From positions 1,736,001 to 1,800,000 of the forward strand of contig NZ_JBKBHD010000001.1 of the NCBI RefSeq assembly GCF_046297875.1: 64,000 nt of DNA, written 5' to 3'. Shown here one piece after another: positions 8,171 through 15,635 of the stretch. How positions within the stretch are numbered: position 1 is the first letter of the stretch; each line of letters starts with the position of its first letter. The translations under genes were made by a program, and so were the position numbers. This DNA comes from Parvibaculum sp046297875 (lineage in GTDB: Bacteria > Pseudomonadota > Alphaproteobacteria > Parvibaculales > Parvibaculaceae). The notes under the pieces are model-generated. The model did not search any database and was not told the origin of the DNA. It worked only from the letters and a program-made list of their open reading frames with translations.

Positions 8171-8350
8171 ATCGGTGGCTTTCCCCTCATTAAGCCCAAA
8201 TGTAGTGGTGCTTTACTCTTGAGTCATGGCGAAACTTGTTTCTATTTTGTTCCTTTTGTCTGTCTGACGCAAGCTGAAGCTGGGCCGATTTGGAACGTAG
8301 TTTTGGAGCGCACTGGAGATGGCGAAAGGCTGCGTGTGGTTTAGCAGCGC
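8171..8350 (-). promoter_or_regulatory. Upstream region of the restriction-modification operon; right island junction
   Basis: This 180-bp stretch between the methyltransferase start and the rluD stop has no gene. The half near the methyltransferase is AT-rich (runs such as TTTCTATTTTGTTCC) and is the only place for the operon promoter. Composition returns to the host GC-rich style at about 8340. I see no control-protein gene or C-box. Confidence 0.4.
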
Positions 8351-9439
8351 CTAGACTTCCTCCAACTCCCCCACGAGCTCCGCAATATCCTCCGGCAACG
8401 GAGCATCGAAGCTGAGGTGTTCGCCGGTCACCGGGTGCTCGAAGCCGAGGTGCCAGGCGTGGAGGGCCTGGCGGTCGAGGCGGGCAAGCGCCGTGCGGGC
8501 TTCGTCGGAGAGTTTTGAGGCGCGGGTTTTCATGCCGGTGCCATAGGTGGGGTCGCCCAGCACCGGGTGGCCGATATGCGTCATGTGCACGCGGATCTGG
8601 TGGGTGCGGCCGGTTTCGAGCCGGCATTCGACGAGCGAGACGAGGCCGTCTGCGAATTCCTGCTCCACCTCGTAATGCGTGATGGCGCGGCGGCCGGCGG
8701 TGTTGTCGTCGCCTTCATCTTCGTTCCGCCGCGCGCGCGGCTTCAGCGCCGCCATCTTCATGCGGTTGTGGCTCGAGCGCGCGATATTCGCGTCCACCGT
8801 GCCGCGCTTTGGCGATGGCACGCCCCAGACCAGCGCCTTGTAGGCGCGGGTCAGTTTTCCGTCGCGGCCATGCGCGGCGAATTGTTCGGCGAGGCCGCGA
8901 TGCGCGCGGTCGGTCTTGGCGACGACCATCAGGCCAGAGGTTTCCTTGTCGAGCCGGTGGACGATGCCGGGCCTGCGCTCGCCGCCAATGCCCGACAGCG
9001 TTTCGCCGCAATGGGCGATCAGCGCATTCACAAGCGTCATGTCGGGATTGCCGGGGGCGGGATGCACCACGAGCCCCGCCGGTTTCATCACCACAATGAG
9101 GTCTGCATCCTCGTAAACGACATCGAGCGGGATCGCCTGTCCCTCGGGCCTTGCGGGCGCGGGCGGCGGCAAGGTGAGCGTCAGCCGTTCGCCCGCTTTC
9201 ACACGATATGAGGCATCGGTGAGCGGGCGCGGCCGCGTGCCCTCGATTTCGACGCGACCTTCCTCGATCAATTGCTTCACGCGGGCGCGGGACGGCGGCC
9301 CCTCGGCGTTTTCCTCCGCCTCGAACTTGCGGGCGAGCGCATCCGTGAGATACTTGTCGAGGCGCATGCCGCTTTCGTCATCAGCGACGGTCAGGGCGTG
9401 GCGCGTTTCATCATCTGAAGGCAGGGCGGCGGACATCAT
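8351..9439 (-). CDS. rluD: Ribosomal large subunit pseudouridine synthase RluD family
   Basis: RluD-type enzymes convert uridines of 23S rRNA helix 69 to pseudouridine. An S4-like domain comes first (MRLDKYLTDAL then VKQLIEEGRVEIEG). The catalytic domain carries HRLDKETSGLMVVAKT with the catalytic Asp, and ends with GRTHQIRVHMTHIGHPVLGD. Length is about 362 residues. The start is set at the tandem ATGATG (9434-9439) because upstream in-frame sequence overlaps the opposite gene. The start codon overlaps the ATG of the divergent gene at 9438, so the two 5' ends share the same bases. Confidence 0.9.
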   Translation of the reverse strand: MMSAALPSDDETRHALTVADDESGMRLDKYLTDALARKFEAEENAEGPPSRARVKQLIEEGRVEIEGTRPRPLTDASYRVKAGERLTLTLPPPAPARPEGQAIPLDVVYEDADLIVVMKPAGLVVHPAPGNPDMTLVNALIAHCGETLSGIGGERRPGIVHRLDKETSGLMVVAKTDRAHRGLAEQFAAHGRDGKLTRAYKALVWGVPSPKRGTVDANIARSSHNRMKMAALKPRARRNEDEGDDNTAGRRAITHYEVEQEFADGLVSLVECRLETGRTHQIRVHMTHIGHPVLGDPTYGTGMKTRASKLSDEARTALARLDRQALHAWHLGFEHPVTGEHLSFDAPLPEDIAELVGELEEV

Positions 9440-9845
9440 GGGCGAGACTATATCACCGGAAGGTTCCACGTCGCGCGAGGCGCCAGAACCGGGCCAGCCT
9501 CTTGATGAAGCAAAGCTGAGGAAGCTGAAGCTCCTCATGGGCATGATGTCGGGCTTTCTCGTGCTCACCTTCATGGTGGTGATCGCCGCCTTTGTCTGGC
9601 GCCTGTCGGGCGGCGGCGCGGAAGGCGGGGCGCCGCGTGCGTCGCTGCCGGCCGGTTATTTCGGCATTTCGCATGTCGGCATAGCGCCGGGCCAGATGGT
9701 GCGTTCCGTCACGCTGGGCGAGGGCCGTGTCGCCATCCATGTCACGGGCGGCGACGCCGACATGGTGATCCTCGCCGATCCGAAGAGCGGCGCCGAGCTT
9801 GGCCGTATCGTGGTCACGCCCATGTCCGATTTCGCGGCGCGATGA
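9438..9845 (+). CDS. DUF6476-type small membrane protein
   Basis: This 135-residue protein has a charged N-terminus, a single membrane segment (LLMGMMSGFLVLTFMVVIAAF, roughly residues 32-52) and a C-terminal soluble domain of about 80 residues with beta-rich character (GEGRVAIHVTGGDADMVIL). Genes of this kind are found divergent from rluD in alphaproteobacteria and are grouped as DUF6476; the function is unknown. The ATG overlaps the rluD start codon on the other strand. Nothing in the sequence indicates an enzymatic role. Confidence 0.7.
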   Translation: MGETISPEGSTSREAPEPGQPLDEAKLRKLKLLMGMMSGFLVLTFMVVIAAFVWRLSGGGAEGGAPRASLPAGYFGISHVGIAPGQMVRSVTLGEGRVAIHVTGGDADMVILADPKSGAELGRIVVTPMSDFAAR

Positions 9846-9974
9846 GATCGCGCCCAGGGTTTGATTTCGCTGTGCGCTGATCGCATCACAAGGATTGCCG
9901 GACATCCCAATGCCAGCCGCCGCGCCGGAAGCCTTCCGCGCGGGCCATCATGCTGCCGATTTTCGGGGGAGGGA

Positions 9975-10061
9975 GGGTGCCGCCGGTGCCGGGGGAGGAG
10001 GGAGGATGGCACCGGCGGCAATCTGAAAACCGGTCGGGGAGGAGGTCGACCGGCGTTTCGT
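9975..10061 (-). ncRNA. Candidate cuckoo/CcsR-type small RNA with two CCUCCUCCC loops
   Basis: On the minus strand two stem-loops follow each other. The first pairs CCGGTCG with CGACCGG (10030-10036 / 10047-10053) and has a 10-nt loop, ACCUCCUCCC. The second has a perfect 13-bp stem (9978-9990 / 10008-10020) and a 17-nt loop that again contains CCUCCUCCC, an anti-Shine-Dalgarno sequence. A sigma-70-like promoter lies just upstream. Two stem-loops with this loop motif are the signature of the alphaproteobacterial cuckoo RNA family, which includes the CcsR stress RNAs of Rhodobacter. Both ends are approximate: no U-tract follows the second hairpin, so the 3' end is uncertain. Transcription itself is inferred. 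Confidence 0.65.
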
Positions 10062-10067
10062 GACACC

Positions 10068-10096
10068 AATATCGCCATGAAATGACATATTGTCAA
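10068..10096 (-). promoter_or_regulatory. Sigma-70-like promoter for the candidate small RNA
   Basis: On the minus strand, TTGACA (10096-10091) is followed after 17 nt by GATATT (10073-10068). A start site would fall near 10061, just before the first CCUCCUCCC hairpin. Confidence 0.55.
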
Positions 10097-10359
10097 TCGT
10101 GATTTTTGTGCGTTGCAAAACTTTAACGTAGATTGGGATGAGAGCGGATTGCAGTGTAACTATATGAAATCCCTTACGTAAATTGCTAAAATGCGGAGTT
10201 TCGGACCGCGAAATCCGGCCCGGTGCGGTCGAATGACGCAGTGCGGGGAATTTGTTTTAGGGGGCAACCCCTAGTCTCTCTGGGGAGCGCGGCAGGGCGC
10301 AAACGAATGCTCTTGCGCGGCCCGGCACGGCATCATAGAAGGGGCGCCCGAACTGGTCC
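10097..10359. other. Intergenic region upstream of tRNA-Glu
   Basis: No gene is seen. The first half is AT-rich and the second half GC-rich. A short hairpin TAGGGG-GCAA-CCCCTA (10258-10273) with a GNRA-type tetraloop lies about 90 bp before the tRNA and may be part of the tRNA precursor. The tRNA promoter should be here, but I could not place clear -35/-10 boxes. Confidence 0.35.
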
Positions 10360-10435
10360 GTCCCCTTCGTCTAGCGGTCCAGGACGTCGCCCTCTCACGG
10401 CGAAAACAGGGGTTCGAGTCCCCTAGGGGACGCCA
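10360..10435 (+). tRNA. tRNA-Glu (anticodon CTC)
   Basis: The 76-nt cloverleaf has acceptor stem GTCCCCT / AGGGGAC, an anticodon stem TCGCC / GGCGA with loop CTCTCAC (anticodon CTC), T-loop GTTCGAGTC, and an encoded 3' CCA. It reads GAG codons. Confidence 0.96.
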
Positions 10436-10467
10436 TTTTCTCTTTTGAAAATCAACGTTTCACGCTG

Positions 10468-10878
10468 TCAGAAATAGACAGCGGCCGCTTCCATGGCCAG
10501 TGCGATCAGCGAACCAAGCAGGAGGATCACGGTCGAGGCGAGGCCGACGGTGAATCCGGTGGAGCGCTTGAGCGCCGCCGCATAGTAGCCGCGGGCATAG
10601 AGAACGCGGCCGACGGGATAGAAGATGCCAATGGCGGCGGCCCAGATGTCGCCGACCGTCAGCGCGAAGAGCCAGATCGCCGGCAGGAACAGCAGCAGGT
10701 TTTCGGCTGTATTTCCCTGAACCCTCAGCACACGAAGGAAGTCGTCGGGCCCGTCCATGCGGGGCGCCGGAATGCCGAATGCGGCGCGCGCCTTGCCGAC
10801 CTTGAAGGCCATCCAGAAATAGACGATGAGCGTAATGATCGTGACCAGGCCGGTCAGCGGATAGGCGAAGGACGTCAT
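10468..10878 (-). CDS. MAPEG family membrane protein
   Basis: The 136-residue protein has four hydrophobic segments, the pattern of MAPEG proteins (membrane-associated proteins in eicosanoid and glutathione metabolism). The block FLRVLRVQGNTAENLLLFLP carries the family's conserved Asn/Glu motif, and YPVGRVLYARGYYA matches the conserved Arg/Tyr segment after the third helix. Bacterial members may be glutathione transferases or peroxidases; the substrate here is unknown. It stands alone, with its ATG just after a short AT-rich upstream region. Confidence 0.85.
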   Translation of the reverse strand: MTSFAYPLTGLVTIITLIVYFWMAFKVGKARAAFGIPAPRMDGPDDFLRVLRVQGNTAENLLLFLPAIWLFALTVGDIWAAAIGIFYPVGRVLYARGYYAAALKRSTGFTVGLASTVILLLGSLIALAMEAAAVYF

Positions 10879-10956
10879 GGCAGTCTCCCCGATGCGGTGC
10901 TCACATCAAAGAAATCAGCTTGCAGTGATTCCAGCAATCAAAAGAGAGGGGCCCGG

Positions 10957-11691
10957 CTAGTTGGCCACACCAGCCTCCAGCGCCCGGATGCGGGCGAGCA
11001 GGGCCTTGTCGCCGATATGGGCCTCCGTCAGGCGGTCGTCCGCTGAGGGAGCTGTGGTCCGGTCGTCTTCGGCCGTGGCGTCGAGCCGCTCCAGCGAGGC
11101 CTTGACCTCGGCCAGTGTGCGCGCCGCCTCGTCTTCATTTACCGCTGTTTCGGCTTTCGGGGCTTCGGCATGCGTTGCCTCAATCGGCTCCTCAGCGAAG
11201 ACATGGGGATTGGCTGTCGCCACGGGAACCGGGCTGGGTTCAGGCGCATCGCCGATCGCTGTCTCGAGCGCGGAAATCTCATGCTTCAGCGCTGCGATCC
11301 GCTCAGCGATATAAACGGCATTCTGGCCGATATGGGCGCGCAATGCCGCTGCCTCCGCGCCCAGCCGGCCTGTCTCCGCCCGCAAGCTATTGATTTCACT
11401 GGCTAGAGCGGTGTTTTCGCGCACCAGGTCGTCATGTGACGCCGAAAGGGCTTCCTTGTCGCTGCGCAGACGGCTGATTTCGGCTTCGAGAGGGGCCGTT
11501 TCGCTGCGATGGCGCTGCATCAGGTTGTCGAGTTCGCGCACCCGCGCATCGTCAACGGTTTCGGTTTCCGTCTCGACGAGGCTGCGTCTGGTCACAGTGA
11601 CAGCCCGGCGCCACACGAACTGGGCTGCAATTGCCGCAAACAGCGTGGCAACGAAAAAGCCAAGAGCAATCAGCATCAGGCTCTCGATCAT
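10957..11691 (-). CDS. Membrane-anchored coiled-coil protein of unknown function
   Basis: An N-terminal membrane anchor (MIESLMLIALGFFVATLFAA, then AIAAQFVWRR) is followed by heptad-rich coiled coil (about 50-135, for example LEAEISRLRSDKEALSASHD). After that come an acidic, Ala/Pro-rich linker and a final short helix. The 244-residue protein resembles uncharacterised alphaproteobacterial coiled-coil membrane proteins. I recognise no enzymatic motif. It is separated by about 125 bp from the DUF1134 gene on the same strand. Confidence 0.7.
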   Translation of the reverse strand: MIESLMLIALGFFVATLFAAIAAQFVWRRAVTVTRRSLVETETETVDDARVRELDNLMQRHRSETAPLEAEISRLRSDKEALSASHDDLVRENTALASEINSLRAETGRLGAEAAALRAHIGQNAVYIAERIAALKHEISALETAIGDAPEPSPVPVATANPHVFAEEPIEATHAEAPKAETAVNEDEAARTLAEVKASLERLDATAEDDRTTAPSADDRLTEAHIGDKALLARIRALEAGVAN

Positions 11692-11815
11692 GGCTTACCT
11701 GCATGGAACGGCGCCATTTGGCGCGTCGGGATGGAAAACTCCGGGAGCCTGCCAGAAATCCGGCCATGCTTCCACCTTGGACGCATGTCAGGCAGTCAAT
11801 TCGCGGATGTGTGCG

Positions 11816-12427
11816 TCAGAAGGGCAACCATTCGCGCGTTTTAGTATATTTGAGGTAGCCGACAGATGCGCCGAGCCGGACGCCGACGCCAGAACGCATC
11901 GGTGCCAGAATAACGTCGTCGCGCTGCTGATAATTGATGCCGATGCCGCCGATCAGATAGGCGCTGCCCTCGACGCCGGGATAGCGCCGGTAAATGGTTT
12001 CTCCGTTGGGCAGATTGTAGACCAGGGTGAATACCTTCACCGCGTTGCCACCAAAGTCCCAGCCTGCGCTCGGCCCCTGCCAATAGACGCGCTGCCGCGT
12101 GCCGTTCTTCATCACGAGTTCGCCCTGGCCATAGCGCAGCCCGAGAACGAAGGCGCCGCTTGCTTCCTCGCCCTTGATATAGGCATTGGGTTCGCCATAG
12201 GCCTCGAAAACACTATGAACGGCATCGGCGAGGCCCTGCGATACGTCGCCAAAGAAGTCGCCTGCCTCCTTGACGATCTCATCCTGCTTGTAGGTGTCTT
12301 GATTGTTCCCGGATTGGGCGGCAGAGGGCTGAGCAGCAAATGTCAAGAGCGCAAGACCGATACACATGCCTGCAATGACCGGCGATCCCCGGAACATGCG
12401 CCTCGGCTGCGAATTGAAGATGGTCAT
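11816..12427 (-). CDS. DUF1134 family exported protein
   Basis: This 203-residue secreted protein has a signal peptide (hydrophobic GMCIGLALLTFAAQ, cleavage likely after PSAAQ). The mature part contains FVLGLRYGQGELVMKNG, QGPSAGWDFGGNAVKVFTLVYN and GGIGINYQQRDDVILAPMRSGVG. This glycine-rich pattern is the DUF1134 family signature, resembling the lipid-binding SYLF/DUF500 fold. The ATG chosen has GGAGG upstream; a longer in-frame start would add 13 residues without a signal. The function is unknown, probably periplasmic. It diverges from the ydbH-like operon. Confidence 0.8.
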   Translation of the reverse strand: MTIFNSQPRRMFRGSPVIAGMCIGLALLTFAAQPSAAQSGNNQDTYKQDEIVKEAGDFFGDVSQGLADAVHSVFEAYGEPNAYIKGEEASGAFVLGLRYGQGELVMKNGTRQRVYWQGPSAGWDFGGNAVKVFTLVYNLPNGETIYRRYPGVEGSAYLIGGIGINYQQRDDVILAPMRSGVGVRLGASVGYLKYTKTREWLPF

Positions 12428-12617
12428 GCTGCCCTCCTGTCCCGTCCGGCGCTTGCCGCCCGGCATCGTCCGTTTGCCATCGAATCGCCGTCAATGATTG
12501 CGAAAGTCTATATTAGAATCACATAGATTGAGGCATGGCGATATTGACGGCAGAGCATGGCGAAACAGTGGCCGGCCCGCGATGGCGCAAGTCCGGCTGC
12601 GTTGGAGCGCAATCGAT

Positions 12618-14687
12618 ATGCTGAAGGGCCGATGGCGCAAGCTGGCATTTTTCACTGTGCTCCTGCTGCTGGCGGTCATGATTGCCGCCGTGTGGGCCTG
12701 GCAGCAGCGCCGCGGCCTCGCCGAGCAGGTGATCGGTCAGGCGCTGGCGGAGCGTGGCATTGAGCCTGTGTCGTTCTCCGTCTCATTTATCGGGCTGCGG
12801 AGCATTTCGCTTTCGGATGTGGTGATCGGCGACCCGGCTGCACCGGATGTTCATGTCGACAATGTCTCGGTCTCCTATTCTCTCGGCGAGCTCATGTCCG
12901 GCCGCGTCCGTTCAATCGATGTTGGCGAGGCGAGGGGCCGGCTGGCATTGTCGGAAGATGGCCTGTCTTTCGGCGCGCTCGATCCGCTGCTGAAGGGGGA
13001 GGGCGGTGGCGGCGCGGCGCAGATACCACCGGTCGAGATCGAAAGTGCCCATATCGAAATCAAAACAAAGGAAGGCATACTTTCGATTGTTGGGCCTCTA
13101 GCCATTGTTCCGGACGGTGATGCATTTGCCGTTTCGACTGCAGGTATCCTTATCAGCGAGACAGGCGATGCGCCTCGTGTCGCTCCATTGCACGCGGCAG
13201 GTGCAGCGCGCATCGCGCCCGGCGCGATTTACCTCGAAGGCCAGATATCTACTGCGGACGGAGAACGCAGCGGCGTTCCGTTGATGCGCGTCGAGGGTGA
13301 ATACGACATCGCCTTGCGGCAAGGCGCCCTGCGCGGCGAGGGCACGTTGTCGCTCGATAGAGATGGATTGACGGTTTCGCGTCTCGCCCCGGTGCTCGCG
13401 CCTTACTACATCGACCTTACGGGCGCCGTTTCATATCGCGGGGAAGCTGTTTTCGACGGTGAGGCGATTTCGGTGAACGGCGAAGCCGACATGCAGAATC
13501 TCGCCTTGCGGCAAACGGCGGCAGGCGATGCGCGCCTGACTGGCCTTGTGAAATTGGCTGCGGTAACGGGGGGCGCTGCCGTGCCGCTTCGTCTGGAATT
13601 TTCCGGCGTTCGGGTGGAGGACATGTCACGCCCGGAGCGTTTCGCGCCGGTGACGATCGAGGGGCCTTTGACGATGGTGAGGCGGCAGATTGAAGCCAAA
13701 CTTGTCGTACGCAGCGCGCTTCCCGCGATCCGCGGCGCGCGCCTTGCGAATATCGACGGCCGGTTCGATATTGCCAAGGGTGAGGGGGAAATGCGGGCCA
13801 ATGGCGACCTTGCCCTGGCGCCGGACAAGCTCGAATTGCAGACCATATTGCCGGTGTTCAAAGATGCCGTCATGCAGATGAGCGGCGGTCTGTCCTATTC
13901 GGCGCAAGCGAGACTGTCGGGCACCGGGCTGGCGACATCGGGCCGGGTGACGCTTAAAGATACCGGATTTGTTGCTGCCGCAGTTACTGCGCGTGGCGTC
14001 AGCGGTGTGGTCAACTTCAAAAACCTTGTTCCGCCGGCAACGAGTGGCGTGCAAACGCTGACGGTACGGGAAATCGACGCTGGCGTTCCGCTCGAGAAGG
14101 GAACGGTCTCATTCGAAGTGGATCGGACGGGCGTGCGGATCGTCGATGCGACCTGGCCCTTTGCCGATGGCAGGCTCGTTCTCGCATCCCGGGGTACATC
14201 GGCGTTGGCGGACGACGCGGCGTTTCTGTTGACGGTCGAGAATGTCGATCTGGGCATTTTGCTCGAGATCGCAGATGTCCCCGGCCTGCGGGCCACAGGA
14301 CATATTTCCGGTGGCATTCCCGTCGTGATCCGTGATGGCGACCTCGTTCTTGTTGATGGTGCATTGGCCGCGCAGGAGAAGGGCACCATCGTCTATCGGA
14401 GCGAGGCGGGCGATGCTGTGCAGACCGAGCAGACGAAGCTGCTCACCGATGCGTTGAATAATTTCCATTATACGGAACTCAGTGGCGGTCTGTCCGGCAA
14501 TGCAAATGGCGAAGTAGTGCTGCGCCTTTCATTGCGCGGGTCCAATCCCGATCTTTATGAGGGATATCCGTTCGCGATCAATGTGAATGTCGAAGGATCG
14601 CTTGCAGACCTGTTTCGCCGTGGTACCGTTGGCTTCAGGCCTCTTGAGCTCATCAAGCAGCACCCGGATGCGACCAGGGTGCCGTGA
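12618..14687 (+). CDS. ydbH: YdbH-like intermembrane transport protein (AsmA-like superfamily)
   Basis: YdbH, TamB and YhdP are large AsmA-like bridges that move phospholipids between inner and outer membranes in Gram-negative bacteria. Here an N-terminal membrane anchor (LAFFTVLLLLAVMIAAVWAW) is followed by about 640 residues of repeated beta-strand segments, ending in GFRPLELIKQHPDATRVP. The next two genes match YnbE and YdbL, the YdbH partners, which strongly supports the call. The start is uncertain. The ATG at 12618 has GGAG upstream and puts the anchor at the N-terminus; 12582 and 12498 are longer alternatives. Confidence 0.82.
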   Translation: MLKGRWRKLAFFTVLLLLAVMIAAVWAWQQRRGLAEQVIGQALAERGIEPVSFSVSFIGLRSISLSDVVIGDPAAPDVHVDNVSVSYSLGELMSGRVRSIDVGEARGRLALSEDGLSFGALDPLLKGEGGGGAAQIPPVEIESAHIEIKTKEGILSIVGPLAIVPDGDAFAVSTAGILISETGDAPRVAPLHAAGAARIAPGAIYLEGQISTADGERSGVPLMRVEGEYDIALRQGALRGEGTLSLDRDGLTVSRLAPVLAPYYIDLTGAVSYRGEAVFDGEAISVNGEADMQNLALRQTAAGDARLTGLVKLAAVTGGAAVPLRLEFSGVRVEDMSRPERFAPVTIEGPLTMVRRQIEAKLVVRSALPAIRGARLANIDGRFDIAKGEGEMRANGDLALAPDKLELQTILPVFKDAVMQMSGGLSYSAQARLSGTGLATSGRVTLKDTGFVAAAVTARGVSGVVNFKNLVPPATSGVQTLTVREIDAGVPLEKGTVSFEVDRTGVRIVDATWPFADGRLVLASRGTSALADDAAFLLTVENVDLGILLEIADVPGLRATGHISGGIPVVIRDGDLVLVDGALAAQEKGTIVYRSEAGDAVQTEQTKLLTDALNNFHYTELSGGLSGNANGEVVLRLSLRGSNPDLYEGYPFAINVNVEGSLADLFRRGTVGFRPLELIKQHPDATRVP

Positions 14688-14752
14688 TGCTGAAGGCGAG
14701 AGGAGAACCCGCAGAAATTTTGGTTCGGAGCGCGAGAATGCGAGGGAGATAC

Positions 14753-14974
14753 ATGTACAGAAATCAAGCCTTCGAACTCCGGCGGCACCGTGCCATGGCA
14801 TTCGTGGTCGCTGCGACTTGCCTCGTCGTGGCTGGCTGCAATCCGACGGTGAAGATCGAGGCGCCGGACAAGCCCATCGAAATCAATCTGAATGTGAAGA
14901 TCGAGCAGGAGGTGCGCGTCCGGGTCGACCGCGATCTCGACGATCTTCTTGCCAAGAACCCCGACCTGTTCTGA
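14753..14974 (+). CDS. ynbE: YnbE-like outer-membrane lipoprotein
   Basis: This is a 73-residue lipoprotein. A basic N-terminus and hydrophobic stretch (AFVVAATCL) lead to the lipobox VVAGC, followed by NPTVKIEAPDKPIEINLN and a short charged tail. The conserved PxKPIEINLNVKIE pattern is that of YnbE, which binds YdbH at the outer membrane and completes the lipid conduit. GGGAG lies 6 nt before the chosen ATG. The gene lies between ydbH and ydbL. Confidence 0.85.
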   Translation: MYRNQAFELRRHRAMAFVVAATCLVVAGCNPTVKIEAPDKPIEINLNVKIEQEVRVRVDRDLDDLLAKNPDLF

Positions 14975-14988
14975 GGGAGAACTGGATC

Positions 14989-15339
14989 ATGTATGCAATC
15001 GCAAAGCGCCATCTCCCGCTTGCCCTGTTTCTTTTCGTCTTTCTGGCCGTTTCCCCTGCATGGGCGATGGATCTCGACTCCGCCAAGGCGCAGGGCCTCG
15101 TCGGCGAGAAGCTGAACGGTTATGTTGGTATCGTTACGGCCTTGCCCACGCCGGAAGTGTCGAACATGGTGGACGAGATCAATCGCCGCCGCCGGGGCTC
15201 CTATCAGGAAATCGCCAACAGGACGCCGGGCGCGACGCTTGCCTCGGTCGAGGTGCTGGCGGGTGAAAAGCTGATCCAGCGAACGCCTTCGGGCCAGTTC
15301 GTGGAGACAGCGCCCGGGCGCTGGGTGAAGAAGCCCTGA
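14989..15339 (+). CDS. ydbL: YdbL family exported protein (DUF1318)
   Basis: This is a 116-residue periplasmic protein with a clear signal peptide (LPLALFLFVFLAVSPAWA). The mature part begins MDLDSAKAQGLVGEKLNGYVG and ends in a basic GRWVKKP tail, the DUF1318/YdbL pattern. In E. coli YdbL modulates YdbH-YnbE assembly. It starts 14 bp after ynbE with GAGGGAGA upstream, so it is the last gene of the operon. Confidence 0.88.
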   Translation: MYAIAKRHLPLALFLFVFLAVSPAWAMDLDSAKAQGLVGEKLNGYVGIVTALPTPEVSNMVDEINRRRRGSYQEIANRTPGATLASVEVLAGEKLIQRTPSGQFVETAPGRWVKKP

Positions 15340-15635
15340 TCTGACCCGTTTCGGCACGCGCGCGCCCATATTGGAGCGCATGGTGCGGGAATACTGGCTT
15401 CGAATGCCGGTTTGCGGTCCATTCCCGCCCGCCCGGCGCGGCATATGCCTTGCAAATTACTTTGCAGCAAGCTCTTCCGCCCGCCGTTTCATCCGCGTGG
15501 CGGAGCCGGTGCGGGCCTCCGACGGTCGGGGGGCCAGTTCGCAGTCCGCACCGGTCAGCTCGCTTTATCCGACGGCCTCGACAGCACCGCGCCCGGATCC
15601 GCTTTCAGCGGGTCCGGGCAGGGTGCCGCGCGTTC
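15340..15635. other. Gene-free stretch between ydbL and cysQ
   Basis: Neither strand shows a convincing gene. A minus-strand frame ending at 15457 reads MKRRAEELAAK but is only about 34 codons long and closed by a stop at 15565. No strong hairpin or poly-T terminator was seen. The ydbL and cysQ genes converge here. Confidence 0.4.

Larger units (their letters stand above)
4140..8350. mobile_element. Putative defence island inserted between rpoH and rluD
   Basis: The segment is visibly AT-richer than the flanks, with codon choice unlike them, especially in 4164-6280. It holds only defence-type genes: DUF262 plus HEPN on the plus strand, and Vsr, NaeI-like endonuclease and C5-methyltransferase on the minus strand. 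It splits a gene pair (rluD, rpoH) that is often adjacent in alphaproteobacteria. No integrase, transposase, tRNA junction or terminal repeat is visible, so the mechanism of entry is unknown and the boundaries are approximate. Confidence 0.65.

Noticed and set aside
4140..8350. Flanking direct repeats or an attachment site for the island
   Set aside because: Only weak similarity was seen between the two ends (for example CGCTAGG-type and CGCCTAG-type bits), too short to support a repeat.
10258..10273. TAGGGG-GCAA-CCCCTA hairpin as a separate regulatory RNA
   Set aside because: Six base pairs alone are not enough; it may simply belong to the tRNA-Glu precursor.
15457..15564. Short minus-strand frame ending MKRRAEELAAK as a small gene
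   Set aside because: About 34 codons, no ribosome-binding site, closed by a stop upstream and no recognisable similarity.
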